Shown: positions 23,276 through 36,000 of the stretch, in pieces
Layout of the letters: every line of letters starts with the position of its first letter
How positions within the stretch are numbered: position 1 is the stretch's first letter
Assembly (NCBI GenBank): GCA_038373885.1
Contig: JAWZYV010014411.1
Span: 1-64,000 of the forward strand
DNA length: 64,000 nt
Source: Cheiracanthium punctorium
Taxonomy: Eukaryota > Arthropoda > Arachnida > Araneae > Cheiracanthiidae
Direction of reading: 5' to 3'
Notes under the pieces: generated by a model
Database searches by the model: none
The model's input: the letters and a program-made list of their open reading frames with translations, nothing else
Told to the model about the DNA's origin: nothing
Position numbers and translations under genes: made by a program

Positions 23276-25031
23276 ACTTTTTTCTCTAACTCTGAAGTAG
23301 TTAGAAATTTTGCACGACCATTTAAAATATGTAGAAAAATCTTGCTCTTTTAAAAAGCCAAAAAGATCTGCAATAAATATTTTTGTTGTTGAAACTTTTT
23401 GAAACAGCACTAATGTATAATTACAAAATGTGAATTTAACCAAAAGCATTGCAAGTGGCAGTGGAAAATTTCGGAATGAGATTTTCATTCTTGAAACTGA
23501 GACCATTTGCTATTAAAATAAAATATTTTCAAACTCACAGTCACCTCTATGCCTAATATGTTAATGTTATAGTGATGCATAGCTATAGGAGACTATAACT
23601 TTAAAAAAGAACTTTTGTGAGTGTGTAATAGCTTGATAATTAAATATGGCAATATTTTTAACAAAACCGTTAAATTAAAGTCTCGTGAACATAGCTTTGA
23701 AATTAATTTATTTTAATAACTAAGTAAGCAAACTTACATCCAAGCTTGAAAAGGGGGGGGATTAATAATTCTTGACTTGTAAAGGGACTAAGGTTCCTCT
23801 TATTCATAGGGCCAAATTATAAGTTAAGATCATGGAAACAGATTTTTTCAAAAATTTGATTGTATGGAGTTGTTTTATACATACCCGTAAAAGGCAGGCC
23901 CGTTGTATTTCTAGAGTTAAGTTGCTTCAGTGTTTTGTTTTTTTACTATGTCACTCAGCTACATTTATACATACTTTCTCTTATTAATATGTTCTTCCAC
24001 AAATCCAGATATTTAAATAATACTTGTTGAAAAGCTAAATTAAGCATAATGGTAATATACAATGATTTAATGTGCTATTTATTTTTTATTTTACTTTCTT
24101 GGAACAAATGCAGGCAGTTAAGTTCTAAAGTAAAGATATAAAGATATGGCAGAACAAAATTTCATGCTGTTCTTTGAAAAAGTCAGTATAATGCTTTTAA
24201 TTTATAGTTTAATAGATGAATAAAACTTATCATTATATGAATTAGTAGTTAATTTAAAATTGCATTGAAATTATTTATCTAGAATAATTTTGGTAGTTTC
24301 AAATTAAAAGTCATATTTATTAATTTATTATTAAAATTGCCTCCGATAAGATTTTTTTAAATTTAGATTAATATATTCAAAACAATCACAACTAAAGTAA
24401 TTTAATAAAATAACAAAAGTACTCAACAAAAATCTGGTGGTGAAAAGGTAAAAGTAATTAAAAACTTTGTAAAAATGACTCATAAAAGATACAAACTGAG
24501 GTCTATCATTTAGAGTAATACAAAAAAAGTCCACTCTTCTTCAGTTACAAAAAGTCAGACATCTGCAGAAGTAAAAGGCTATTCTTTCTGACTGGGGTTG
24601 ACTTTCTTGATGCTGTAGAAAAGTACACATTTTTGTACCAACCAAAGGGATTGTCCTGGATAAATACCCTTTTATGTGTATTATTTTACAAAGTTCTTAA
24701 TTATTTTTGATTTAATAAAATGTTAGCTTTTAAATAAACTGAAAAAAAGCATAAAATAACAAATGAAATTTAAAACATTAGAAATTTTATTGACTTTCAA
24801 TATACAGTATATAAAGCTACATAGGTTTTTATATTTCATCTCTATTTTACGCCACATACAACATAACTTATTCAGTCTTCTCTTTGATCAAACTTTCATT
24901 AATAAAGGAGTATTTTTCAGATGCCTAGGATAAAACAAAAACACGTCATCAGATCAGCAAATAAATAAATCCCCAAAAATGTGCCATTCTTTTCTTTTTT
25001 GGCTACTATTTCATTATTTCAACTGATTTCA
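23276..25031. other. AT-rich DNA, nothing recognised
   Basis: Short frames only, with no repeat ends and no family motifs. A small AT-rich palindromic patch occurs near 24230-24330. Confidence 0.4.
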
Positions 25032-25035
25032 TTAG

Positions 25036-25311
25036 CCCATTTGTGCCCTGATATTTTTGCGACTTTCTTCGATTTTTGCTAATACCAGCAATAATAGATA
25101 AATTTCTGATGTATACTTCTTGAACAAGGGATGATTTCTTTTAAAATCATTATGCATAATAATTGAAATGTCAACATCCTACTAGGCCATGTTAAAATAT
25201 TTTGTGAAATTGAGGTTCAAGACTCGTGAATAAAGACTAGGGAAAATTAATAACGTTTTTGACTGATAGCGAAAATGCCGTCCCAAAAAAGGGACACTAG
25301 GCATAAATGGG
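25036..25311. mobile_element. piggyBac-type MITE, TTAG target site
   Basis: 276 bp with ends CCCATTTGTGCC and (reverse complement) CCCATTTATGCC, flanked by TTAG at 25032-25035 and 25312-25315. It is an inverted-orientation relative of 51739-51998, sharing GACTTTCTTCGATTTTTGC, CAAGGGATGA, TCATTAT and AAAAAAGGGACACTAGGC. A TTAA-like 4-bp duplication with CCC ends is the piggyBac pattern. Confidence 0.8.
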
Positions 25312-27849
25312 TTAGCTGAAATTTATTAATATAAACACTTATCGATACTTTTGAAAATCTTTATCCAAATAAAATATTTAAAAATGTTAAACTATGAAAA
25401 TTTTATCATTATTAAATACAAAATAACAATATATAACGTCATGCAAAAATCAGGTGTTATGCTGGTTTCTTTTTTAAAAGAATGCATAAAATATGTACTA
25501 TGTTGAGATTCCTCAACATAAAGGCATTAAACTGCGAAAATACATCTGTAATATTTGGTGGATTTTTGATGTTCCACTGTATATACAAGGTGAGCCAATG
25601 GTATGAAATAATTTTTTAAAACTAATAACATTCTAAAAATCATCTTTTGTAAAATCTAGTGATGAAGCAGCGTAATCTACATGAATGGAGATATTGTGTA
25701 GGTGCAGAATCGTTCATTTTTGGAAAATAATTTCCAAAAAGTCCTCTATTTTCCCACACACATTCTTGCAGACTCATTGCAAAGCTGCCTATAAAGTGCA
25801 CAGTATTTTTAGCGTTATTGTGGACACAGCATGCTGAATCCTTTCTTTTAATGCTTGAAAAGTCTTTGGGAGGTTACTTTAAAATATTCTTTGTTTTAGG
25901 TACAGTCACAAATTATATTTATAACACTGAAAGCACAAGACTGCCTTTCCTTTAGTTCGCTTTTAAGGCACACACGCATTGCTCACCCAACCCAGTATTC
26001 CATAACTTATTTTCCACACTCTAGATTGACAACAGTGGTGGTCAAAGCTGCTTCCCCTTTTCTTTCTTTGCAGTGACTTTTTTAAATCATACGTCAATCA
26101 TTTACCTTGTATGCATATACATACATATATAAAATTTATTTCCTTCCCTTTTTTTCTTTCTTTTTTAAACTTGATGTCACTTCTAAAACATTTAAAATGT
26201 ATTTTTCTGACACAGTAATTATTTAAATCAATCAATGTGAATATTATTCTTTACAGAAGAACATTTTAAGTTTCAATTATTTCAATTAAAAATCTTTAAT
26301 TATTGAAAAGGAAGTATATTAAATATAAAGTGTTTTTGTTTATAAATAATAAGCATATACTTAAAATTTTATTTCTGAAAGAAAAACTGTTAGTGTCTTA
26401 TTATTATACAATGACATTATTATACAGAGAAACTCCCGATTATCTATTATGTTAATCACTGAGAATGCTTGCACGGCCAATAAAAGAACGCAATCAATTC
26501 GAAAACCCTTTCCAAAAGAAAAACAATCAACATCAGTACAAAAACATACAATTTAGTTACATTTTCAAGATGCATAACATTAAACTAGAAAATTTTCTTT
26601 TAAAATTAATTGCTTAAAGAAATCTGTAATGTTAATTTGATTTCTGTATCTTGTCCCAGCATCTATGTGTATTGAAGTATTTTGTAAACCACTGTAATAA
26701 TACCACTGTAATCAAATCCTCTTTTAAAAGATTTTAATGAAATTTAATTTGATGTAAAACAATAAATAAATTATTAAAAAATTCAACATATGAAATGTAC
26801 ATGCATTACCATGCATTAACACTCATCAGATTCTTAAGGTTAAAAAAAAGGGGGGGTGTTAATAATAAATATGGTCTCTTCTTTAAATATGCAAGCCTCA
26901 CAGCGAAATTTCATACCTGAATTTGAAGCAGTTGATGAGTTCCAGAGGCAATTGGTTCGACTCCTTAAGCAATACTGCTTCCTGGCTCTCAGTGCTTCCT
27001 TTAGGAGGTTACGAACTGAAGTCGCTCATCTCTTGAATATCCCGACACATTCTAGACTACACCTATTTACCATTAGAAGTCATATGTAAATTGAGCAGTA
27101 ATAAAGGAGGCCGCATAAGTTGAAGTACCTATGAATGTAATTTTTATGAAATTATAAGTTTTTGTATAGTTTCAACAATTCATTGCATTATATAGAAATA
27201 TTACACTCTCTCTCTCACACACACACAGTTATTTATTATTTGACATAAAAAGTAACAATATAAAATATTTTTGTATATTCACATACGAGTAATAACTTGT
27301 TATAACATGAATCATTATTTTTTAATTACAGGTTTATATTTATATACATATATTAGCACAGGGGTGCAAATAGAATCTAAATATTGGGGGGGGGGGAGGC
27401 TTGGCGACCACCAACTTCCAGCGACTGCCACCTTGTTTACATGGGGCTGAAACAGTCTCTGTCAATTTTACCCACATTTCTATTGGATCCTTTATCGTGT
27501 CAAAAATGGATTTGACTGTTCATTTGACTATTCCAACTTAAATAACTCCATTTTAGTTCTGTAGAAGCCGCCGATTGACAATTGTGCTAATATTAAATTA
27601 AATGTAGTGTTTTTTCCATGGTTTGATTAATATCCTCTTTTAAATTAATCAGAAATTTTCAACATCTTTAAAATAAAGGTTGTAATGTTAAAATTCAATA
27701 TTATAAATATATTCATATAAATCTGCACAAATCAAACAATTCAGTTTCAAGATTATTACTTAAACTGTTTTTGCATAATTTTATTTTAAAAAATTACTTA
27801 CCTATATCATATTTACTTTAATTACATTTAATTACGTATTTTAACGAAA
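25312..27849. other. AT-rich DNA with one unassigned open frame
   Basis: A 77-codon plus-strand frame at 26856-27089 sits in a GC-richer patch (EFEAVDEFQRQLVRLLKQY). It has neither a recognised domain nor convincing splice borders. A G-rich CAGGGGTGCAAATAG word at 27359 looks like a hAT left end without a partner. The rest is featureless. Confidence 0.3.
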
Positions 27850-28850
27850 TATAATATTTCTTTCTTAAAAGTCCCTATAAACATTTAAAAAGAAAAAAAA
27901 ATTGTACATGGACGCACCCACGGAGGGGGGCTATGGGGGCAGAACCCCCTTCCCCCCGAAAGTTGGAGAGTTAGATGTCAAAAAACTTTAAAAATTAAAA
28001 GTTGTCATTAATGAGTTAAAATATTTTATTTTTAAAAAATCGTCTTCGAATTATTTCTAAAATATCTTTTAGGGAAATAATTGATTTTTATATAAATACT
28101 TACAGTTAGTGTATGAAATACATTTAAACTCGGTTAATGTCACTGAATAGATCAGATAATTTTTTATGACTCTATAACGAGTTAATTTGATAGTGGCATT
28201 GGGTTCCATGGGCAAGTCATACTGAATATTTTGACGTAATAAAAGAGTTATAACTACAATCGAGATCACTATAACCGAGTTCATCAGTATTTGTAGCCCA
28301 CCCCCACCCCCTCTACCAAAGTAAAATCCTGGGTGCGCCATTGATTCTGTATAAATAATTCATAAATGTAATACTATGAAAGAAGGATTATTCCAAAGAA
28401 TGTTTCTTAGTTCTGAAATAGTTTAATGTAATAAAATAAACACTTAATATTTTGCAATTTAAAAATAACGCATGAATAATAATTATTGAAAATAAATAAT
28501 ATACTTCAGTTTTGAAAAGCAATTTAAAAATGAGATAAAACAAGATAAATTTAAACTATTTTTGGAGTTGGACATAAACTATGTGATTTATTTAATATGT
28601 ACATGTTTTAATAAAAAATATTTTTTTCTTAAAAGTCTCCATATAAACAACATTTTAAAAATATTCTGTATAAATAATTCATAAATGTATTACTATGAAA
28701 GAAGAATGATTCCAAAGACTGGTTCTCAGTTCTGAATTAGTTTAATGTAATTACAATGAGCACTTAATATTTTGGAATTTAAAAATTACTTAGGGAGAAC
28801 AGTACACCAATATATATAGTTTATATATAAATACGCATAGCAATTACTTC

Positions 28851-28884
<34 letters not shown>

Positions 28885-29470
28885 AAATGTATAGGGGGAA
28901 CTTTAATTATTGAAAATAAATAAATATACTTCAGTTTTGAAAAACAATTTAAAAATGTGATAAAACAAGATAAATTTAAGCTCGAGTTGGACATAAACTG
29001 ATGTAGAATTTAAAACAGTACTATTTTTCTGGAACTACATTTTACCAATATTGGTTTAATGGGATTAAAACTTAAGTAGTATTATAAATAAAAAAAATTA
29101 AAAATGAATTAAATCAAAAGAATGCTTTCAAAAACCTGATACTTCATACTAAAATATTAAAATAACAGTGAATACTCCTGATATTTTGACATTTAAAATC
29201 CATTTTATATAAAATATAACTTGATAGTAGTATATTGTATAGAGCAATGTTTCTCAGCATTTTACAAATATGGACCAGCAGATTACAAATTTCAAAACCT
29301 TCGCTGACCGGCACATTAAAATTTTCAATACCTTCGAAAATTTTAATATGGCGGTCAGAATCAATTTAAAAACGAAATAAATTTAAACTTTTTTTTGAGT
29401 TAGACAAACTTAATGCAGAATTTAAAACAATATTTTTCTGGAAATAAATTTTACCAATATTGGCATTAAA
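27850..29470. repeat. Degenerate tandem units of ~310-380 bp
   Basis: The order TTCTTAAAAGTC, TTCTGTATAAATAATTC, ATACTTCAGTTTTGAAAA, AAACAAGATAAATTTAA, GAGTTGGACATAAACT appears at 27870-28590 (interrupted by an insertion) and 28625-29000. A third, more diverged pass covers 29040-29470 (AATTTAAAACAATATTTTTC, TTTTACCAATATTGG). A 28-base poly(T) tract (28853-28880) is inserted in the second unit. Confidence 0.6.
27905..28345. mobile_element. G-rich hAT-like element (CATGGACGCACCC / GGGTGCGCCATTG)
   Basis: It sits exactly inside the first tandem unit of the surrounding repeat; comparison with the second unit shows where the host sequence resumes (TTCTGTATAAATAATTC). The inverted ends are CATGGACGCACCCACGG and CAATGGCGCACCCAGG, each followed by a G-rich run. 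The duplication is unclear (AAATTGTA against ATTCTGTA). Confidence 0.5.
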
Positions 29471-30571
29471 ATATATTAATAGAATAATGAAGCAAGTAAA
29501 AGAGACTACAGAAATTTTATAACTATATTTTTATATTTATTTACATATTCTTTAAGATGAAAAGTTTTTAATACAATAACTCTTGTCTACAAGACGTCAA
29601 TGTTTCAAAATAATTATATTCGAATCGATGTTCCATTAGCTCATTGAAACGAAGAAATAATATTTATAAATATGTATATGTATACGAACTTGGTTTTATA
29701 AAATGAAGAAACAGCACTTTAAAAAGATTTTTTTAAATAAAAATAAAAGCAGTATATAAGTTATATTATTATTATTTAATAAATACAATTTGATAGTTTA
29801 CTATCATTAACGCGTAATAACCTTGCAGAAATTTTTCAGTTCAGCAGTCTTGTTTACTAAACAAATGCACACCGGAACTCGGTTTGGCACCGTTTAGAAC
29901 ACCGCCAATATCCAAACATCGTACAATAAACACATACTTTATACATTATTAGAAGCTTTGGAAGACTAAATTACAACATTATACGATTATCTGGAACCTA
30001 AACTTTTTACTACATATCATAATTTCAATCAAATAAATATTATGATAGAATTACTTACACTGCAAAGTCCAACTTCCGTAACCGGATTCCATTGTAACAC
30101 ATCGGCAATTCACTATCCAAACTGTTTTCTTCGTTCAATATCTCTTGGAAATTTACGCATTTGCTTTTCAAATCTGGAACGACTTCAACAATTAACGTCT
30201 GAACACAACCGCCCTCCCATAATCAATTATATTGAAATCTTTAACAGCCGTTGAAGTATAACAAGAGTCGGTTAAACAACACGTCGGTTTACATATACCA
30301 GATTACAAAAACATGGGCATGGCAACCAAACCCTCACTCAACTCACATATTTTTGCCTGGAGTCCTAGCTTAGCTCACTGATAATGGCACGATATTCTGA
30401 TTCGCTATGAATGTCATGTGACCACCAGAAGTGCCACCCTAAGTTTAAAAAACCAAGCGCGAGTGCTTGAATTTGATTTTGCTGCACGTGTTGTAAATTA
30501 GATACAGCACATTGTGTTGTAAAATTACAGATATTTAATACAGTGTAGACAACTCATTGAAACAATATATA
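29471..30571. other. AT-rich DNA leading into the right end of the 21580 element
   Basis: No gene. The last 70 bases (30480-30545) hold the TGTTGTAAAATTACAG words that pair with the left subterminal repeats at 21600-22050. Confidence 0.4.
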
Positions 30572-30573
30572 TA

Positions 30574-31670
30574 CAGTAAAGTCTCGCTTATCCGACCCTC
30601 GTTCATCCGACATTCCGTATTATCCGATGTCTGGCGAAGCGACGGGCAGCTACAAAATCTGTGTTTGATCTAGTGCAGAGATGACCTTTTTACACCTTCA
30701 CTCTACGACGAAAAAAACACTCTGTGTCTTCCCATCGCCTACCCCGCCTCCCTTTTCGATATATTGCTTCTCTTTTGCCTGGAACTGACCGATCGAAAAT
30801 TTTTCATTGGATGCGAAACACCTGGATGGAAACTATTAGAAAGAACTATCGCAGAAAGCTTCTATCTTCAGTGATAGAAGAAATCATGAAGGGCGAGGCA
30901 TGATTGACAAATTGAAACTCGCTAATGTGAAAAATGTTGCCTATTGGATTGTAGGGGCCTGGGCTGATGTAAGGGCTCAGACAATTGCCAAATCATGGAA
31001 AAATCTGTTTCATAATGATGATAATATGGACACGGAAAGCACAGATGAAGCCAAAGAAACGATTCTACCTTTAGTACAACGAATTTCTGGGTGTGAGGAT
31101 GTATCTTTGCAAGAAATCGAAAGTTGGATAAAGGCTGATGATCAGCATGAAATAACTCATGAGGAAACTGTCGCTTTTGCAAACTGCAATGGCAACGAAA
31201 ATGAAGATGAAGATCAAACACCGACTGTTGAGCGTCCCAGAATTTCACATACGATGGACTGAAGGCTCTACAGACTGCAATTCAATGCATTGAACAACAA
31301 GAAGAAGCTACAGGAATTGACATACTGGTGTTGCAAAGATGGCGAGATTTTGCAGCGAAGAAACGACACTCATCATGAAAACAGACTTCCATAAAAAAAA
31401 TTCTTTAAATCCTCACAGGATTGAACTTTAACCCCTTATCAGCGATTGAACAGCACCCTTAAATTCAGAAAAAAGATAACATGTAAGTTCATTTTTTAAA
31501 TTCATTTTTTCCCATTGTTTTCATGTATTTTTAGAGCGCGATTATGATGCAAGATAATAATGTGTAATATAACATATGTATGTATAAAATTTAAGAGGCT
31601 TTTTCTTGACTCCTCCCTATTATTCGACATTGTGCCGGCCCGTTTATGTCGGATAAGCGAGACTCTACTT
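30574..31670 (+). mobile_element. Tigger/pogo element with degraded transposase
   Basis: The left end CAGTAAAGTCTCGCTTATCC is preceded by TA. The right end in reverse complement contains AGAGTCTCGCTTATCCGAC. Repeated ATCCGAC words lie inside the left end. The enclosed frames match the C-terminal half of a Tigger-type transposase (next entry). At about 1.1 kb it is internally deleted relative to a full element, and the N-terminal DNA-binding part is absent. Confidence 0.8.
30826..31378 (+). pseudogene. Tigger/pogo transposase, C-terminal fragment
   Basis: The piece starts around WMETIRKNYRRKLLSSVIEE in one frame. It shifts by one base at 30899 into a 120-codon frame beginning MIDKLKLANVKNVAYWIVGA and containing AWADVRAQTIAKSWKNLF, the tail region following the DDE core in Tigger/jerky-like proteins. 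After an acidic linker and a stop at 31261 the line resumes in another frame with an LQRWRDFAAKK tail ending at 31378. At least two frameshifts make it non-functional. The helix-turn-helix and DDE residues are missing. Confidence 0.75.
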
Positions 31671-32735
31671 ATTATAAAAGATGTCTGTGTGTGTGTCGGC
31701 GGCGTTACGGACAAACGGCTACACGTAAAAACACCAAATTTGGTACTCAGGAAGTTCTATACATGAAGTTGTGCACCTCGAAGCGATTTTTTCAAAATTC
31801 GAACTAGAATTTTTTTATTTCATGTTCTATGCGATTTTTGGCATTTTTTCTCACCAAATTCGTAATAACGGCGAAAATTGCGGTCGCAGCAAAACGACAT
31901 TTGTATCATCGGATAGAGGAGAAAATTTTCTTTTAAAAACAGTTTGTTCTGAATACGTAACATAATTTACCGATTTATTGGAATTTTTTTACTAAGCATC
32001 TGTTTCGGCAAATTTTTTTGTAAAATAATTTTAAAACGGTCGCATCTTGAATTCTATCCGTCATAGCTTTTTGATATTTTGACAGATCGTGAAACATTAT
32101 TTTCTTCCTCTTTTAAAATAAAAAAGAAAACATTATGTAAATTAGGTGATTTTTTACGAATTTTAATGTAACCTAATGTTTAGAATTTAATAGCATCAAC
32201 GGAGAGATCTCACGTCATTACATTAATTGATCACAGAACGAGATAATTTTGTTTGCGTTGCCCCAAAAAGTTTTTTTTCAACCAATCAAGTTTTTAAATG
32301 GGATATCGGAATTTCAATTCGCAAGTGAGGATCTATGACGTCAAATGCTTTAAGATACGTAAAAATTACGCCACAATTTTAACGTATTTATCCCTACTCC
32401 TTTTTTTAACACAAGGTGGCGATATTTTGATTAAAACTTACTTTAGAAATAAACTGAGAAATTCATGATTATTATTCCCAGGTAGCACAAAGATATTGAC
32501 GAATGTCCACCGATATCGGGCAATATTTTGAAAGTCTCTGAATGTCATACATTGAATTTACGACATCTGCCGATATTGGCAGATATTAATTAAAAGTAAT
32601 CCTTTTTAAAAACATTTAAGAGAATTTCTTCAATTATTTTATAACCTTATCATTCAGAAATAACATCCTAATATTTGTTTTTTTCATTTAGTCCAATTTT
32701 TTAGCGATATACTCATTTCAATGTACTATTTTAAA

Positions 32736-32879
32736 CATTGGTGAATATCAGGGAATATCGCAGAAATGATATTCTGTTTACAACATTGGTGAATATCAGG
32801 GAATATCGCAGAAATGATATTCTGTTTACAACATTGGTGAATATCTGGGAATATCACAGAAATGATATTATGTTTACAA
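32736..32879. repeat. Three 48-bp tandem repeats, left subterminal
   Basis: Three adjacent units begin CATTGGTGAATATC, continue GAATATCGCAGAAATGATAT and end GTTTACAA. They are nearly identical (4 changes in the third). They belong to the left inner end of the CCCAGG element; similar words fill the right inner end. Confidence 0.95.
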
Positions 32880-33010
32880 CATTCAACTCGCGCATGCGTA
32901 CTAATCGTTATTCTTGGCGTGCGGGAGGAACAGGAATTCCCAAACATCAACAACGTGGGAAGTCGGAGGCCGCCATTGAACTTGATTCAGGATACATTTT
33001 ACTGATCGTC

Positions 33011-36000
33011 ATGGCAAAGGATATAGAAATATCTTCTAAAATGTAAGTACATCTTTTATGTTATTTAACTGTCATTTACAGTGTTTTTTTATATATTGAT
33101 TTATGTATTGTTTGTTTATATGATGCAACAAAGAATATGCTGCACATCAAATCAGTATTTTTTTTTTCTACAATTGTGTAAATATTTCGTGAAAGGTGTT
33201 TTTGTCTGCACTTTCTATGTTAGCGATATTTTGAAAGAGAACGTAAATATATTTGCCGTTGCGGCCATTATGTGAAATATTCTTGTACATTTTTATTGTG
33301 ATTGTTATAGTGCACAAAAAATACTGAGTTATTTTTGATATAGTGCACACTAAAAATATAATATCGAAGCTTTGGGGGGGGGGGGTGATTTCAGCTTCTT
33401 AGAAGCAAAGAAGTTTATCTTCATCGCAGTTTATATCAGAAGTTTTAATTTAGTCTCGGAACATATTTCTAATTTTTTTTTTTGGGGGGGGGTTTGAAGC
33501 TCAACTTCGTGTGTTTAAAATTAATGTGAAGAAACACAAGAATTACATTCAATATTAAGTAGCTAAGAAAATTGGAGGAAATACAAATTGTTATTTTTTT
33601 TTATTGTTCAGTGGTTAGTCTAGTAGTTCGCAGCGTACTTTGAGTTTCATTTTGCCTGTGATATACCATCATTTCAGGGTTGGGTTTTTGACTTCAAAAA
33701 CTGGTTTTCGACATGACAAGCATCAAAATCTGGTTTAAACCGTCAAAAACTAATTCATAAAAGAAAGAGAACAATATGCAAACTAATTATGCAGTATATT
33801 GCATTAAACTAAATGCCTAATTAAAATTAATTATATTAAAATATAATAATTATACTAGCACATAAGTTGTGCTCACTAAGAATAATTAGTTTAATACCAT
33901 TTATATAATACAAATTTATAAATTTAATGTATACAATATTATATATAAAAATTGTATATATCAGTGGCACAGCCAGAAATTTATCATGTGTGTGTGTGTG
34001 GTTACAACTACTGCAACTCACATATATGTATACGTGTGTGTGTGATACGGGAGTGAAGAATATACCTTTTGTATGACGAAGAATATACTTCTTGTATGAC
34101 AAAAAATATTCCTCATTGGAGGGGGTTGTGACTTCCCTATCCCCCTTGGCTACGCCACTGATATATGTAATTAATGAATAATATTCTGCAGTTTTTCAAA
34201 AATTTGAACTAAAGTATGGGTAAACATTTCCTAGAAGAAACATCAAGTTTATTTTTGGTTTAATCTAAATATCTAAATTGAAAAGGCTTTAACGAATAGC
34301 CAATAGCATAGCAATTTCACTCATTTAGACTAAAGAGATAAAGATCAGATCGTTTTAACTATCAGTATACTAAAGTTTTCCATTCAAAATAGAATTAGTA
34401 AAAAATTTTGGGACTTGGATGCTATGAGTAAGCACATCTTTACAAAGTACATAATGGTCTTACTTCTTAAAAATAAATAAACCTGATAGATGTAAACAAA
34501 GTAAGCATTTTTCACTGATTATAGTGCTTTATTTTTCTAAATATTAATTGATTAATTCATTATAGATATTGAAGTACAAGCTATTTTGCAATAAAGTAAA
34601 ACACTTAAAAGTATTGTTTATTTTTTCCACTCATTATTTGAGGTTTTTGACAGTTTTTGACATGATGGTTTAAACCATGGTTAAAACTGTCAAAAACTAG
34701 CCAACCCTGCATCATTTGTTTCCATCGCATAACTTTTACTACTTTAAAAATCTCAATTTTTTTTTCTGCTGGAGCCCAATCATGACCCACAGCAAATTTT
34801 AGTTAATGAAATTTGTAACACATATCTTGTATCTTGATTATCAAATTTATAATTTTAGAAAAGTTGGTCACGAGATATTTTGATATGGCGTGCCATACCT
34901 AAGATTTTATTTTGTTGAGGACTGTGTATCAAATTGTAACCTAAGTTTCGTCTGTAAGCTAAGTAAACAGTCAGATATTCGGGGGGGGGGGGTGGCTTAC
35001 AGTTGCCTTAACCACCAGTCTGGATACGTGCCTTAGTTCGTTATATACTGGGTTTGCTATAAGAGTTCGACTGTATAGGAGAGATGAGAAATGATGATCT
35101 ATCATATAATGAAATATGGGTATTTTTCCCGTGGTTTTCTCCAGTTGTTGTAATGTGAATATTCCATATTCCTTCTCGGTCCAAAGGCATTCTCCCCCCC
35201 CCCCCAGGGGTTGCATTTCAGTTTTTCATTTGGTTGTGCAACTGCACCCCCTATTTGCCACCCCTGATCCCCCCATTACGCAGATAACTTTTGTAGTTTT
35301 GCTGTAATTAAAAGCAGCCTTGTGGACACTATTAACAGAGAATTGCATTATCTAAAATTATTCGAACTCAGTTACAGACAGCGCTCGAAAGTTGTGGTTG
35401 TCTGCTTACCCAGGGCAGTCAGATTTTTAAACGGGCAAGTAAAACAAAGAATTCAGTTGCCCTTAGGGCAACCAAAAAGAAAAGAATTTTCTTTCATGGA
35501 AATTATCAAAAAGAGTAGAAAGAAAGAAACTACTATTGTTTTATCTTCAGTGTGCTCGTTTCCTATTTGTTTACAAGCAGCCGATCACCGTCAAGAGAAT
35601 TCTGCCATCATAGTCAAATCATACGTAGTCAAAAATCCATTTTTCATAGTAACGGCCGCAATTAAAAAAAAAAAAATTGTATAGCAAAAGTTGCATGGGC
35701 AACAAACTGTACTTGCAGGCGACCAAAATAATTTCAGAGATTGCCCGAGGGGCAGCACAAAAAGAAAACAAAACACAAGATTCTACCCTTAGTTACAGAC
35801 ATTGCGGATAAGTTATTTGTAAAAATATTTCATGTTAATGTACGGGCTATTTTGCTTCAATATTGTCATTTGTAAAACTTTTTGTTTTGACTTCACCCCC
35901 TTTTTAATTAGTTTTTCTTTCTACAGAAAAAAGAAGTCCTCCCATGTTACGTGTGTCCTTTATGACACAGCTAGAGTGAAAGAACCTGAACGCCAATATC

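Larger units (their letters stand above)
21580..30545. mobile_element. Possible ~9 kb element with TA flanks and ACAGCAC/TGTTGTAAA subterminal repeats
   Basis: The left side, TA-CACTATAAGAAAAA, is followed by ATTTACAGCACAGTG. The right side in reverse complement is TA-CACTGTATTAAA followed by TTTTACAACACAATGTGCTG. Both sides carry TGTTGTAAAATTACAGCAC words that occur nowhere else in the window. That argues that 21580 and 30545 are the two ends of one element with TA target sites. The inverted repeats are short and diverged, and no transposase is recognised. Confidence 0.45.

Noticed and set aside
32736..32879. Three 48-bp repeats as a CRISPR-like array
   Set aside because: The units are directly adjacent with no spacers, lie in a transposon end, and the sequence is eukaryotic.
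33836..34102. 88-codon frame with GT-rich repeats as a gene
   Set aside because: It lies across the hAT MITE 33962-34160 and its TG microsatellite. It is an open frame by composition.
35322..35684. 120-codon plus-strand frame as a CDS
   Set aside because: It ends in poly-lysine from an A run, has low-complexity composition, no recognised motif and no splice or promoter context.
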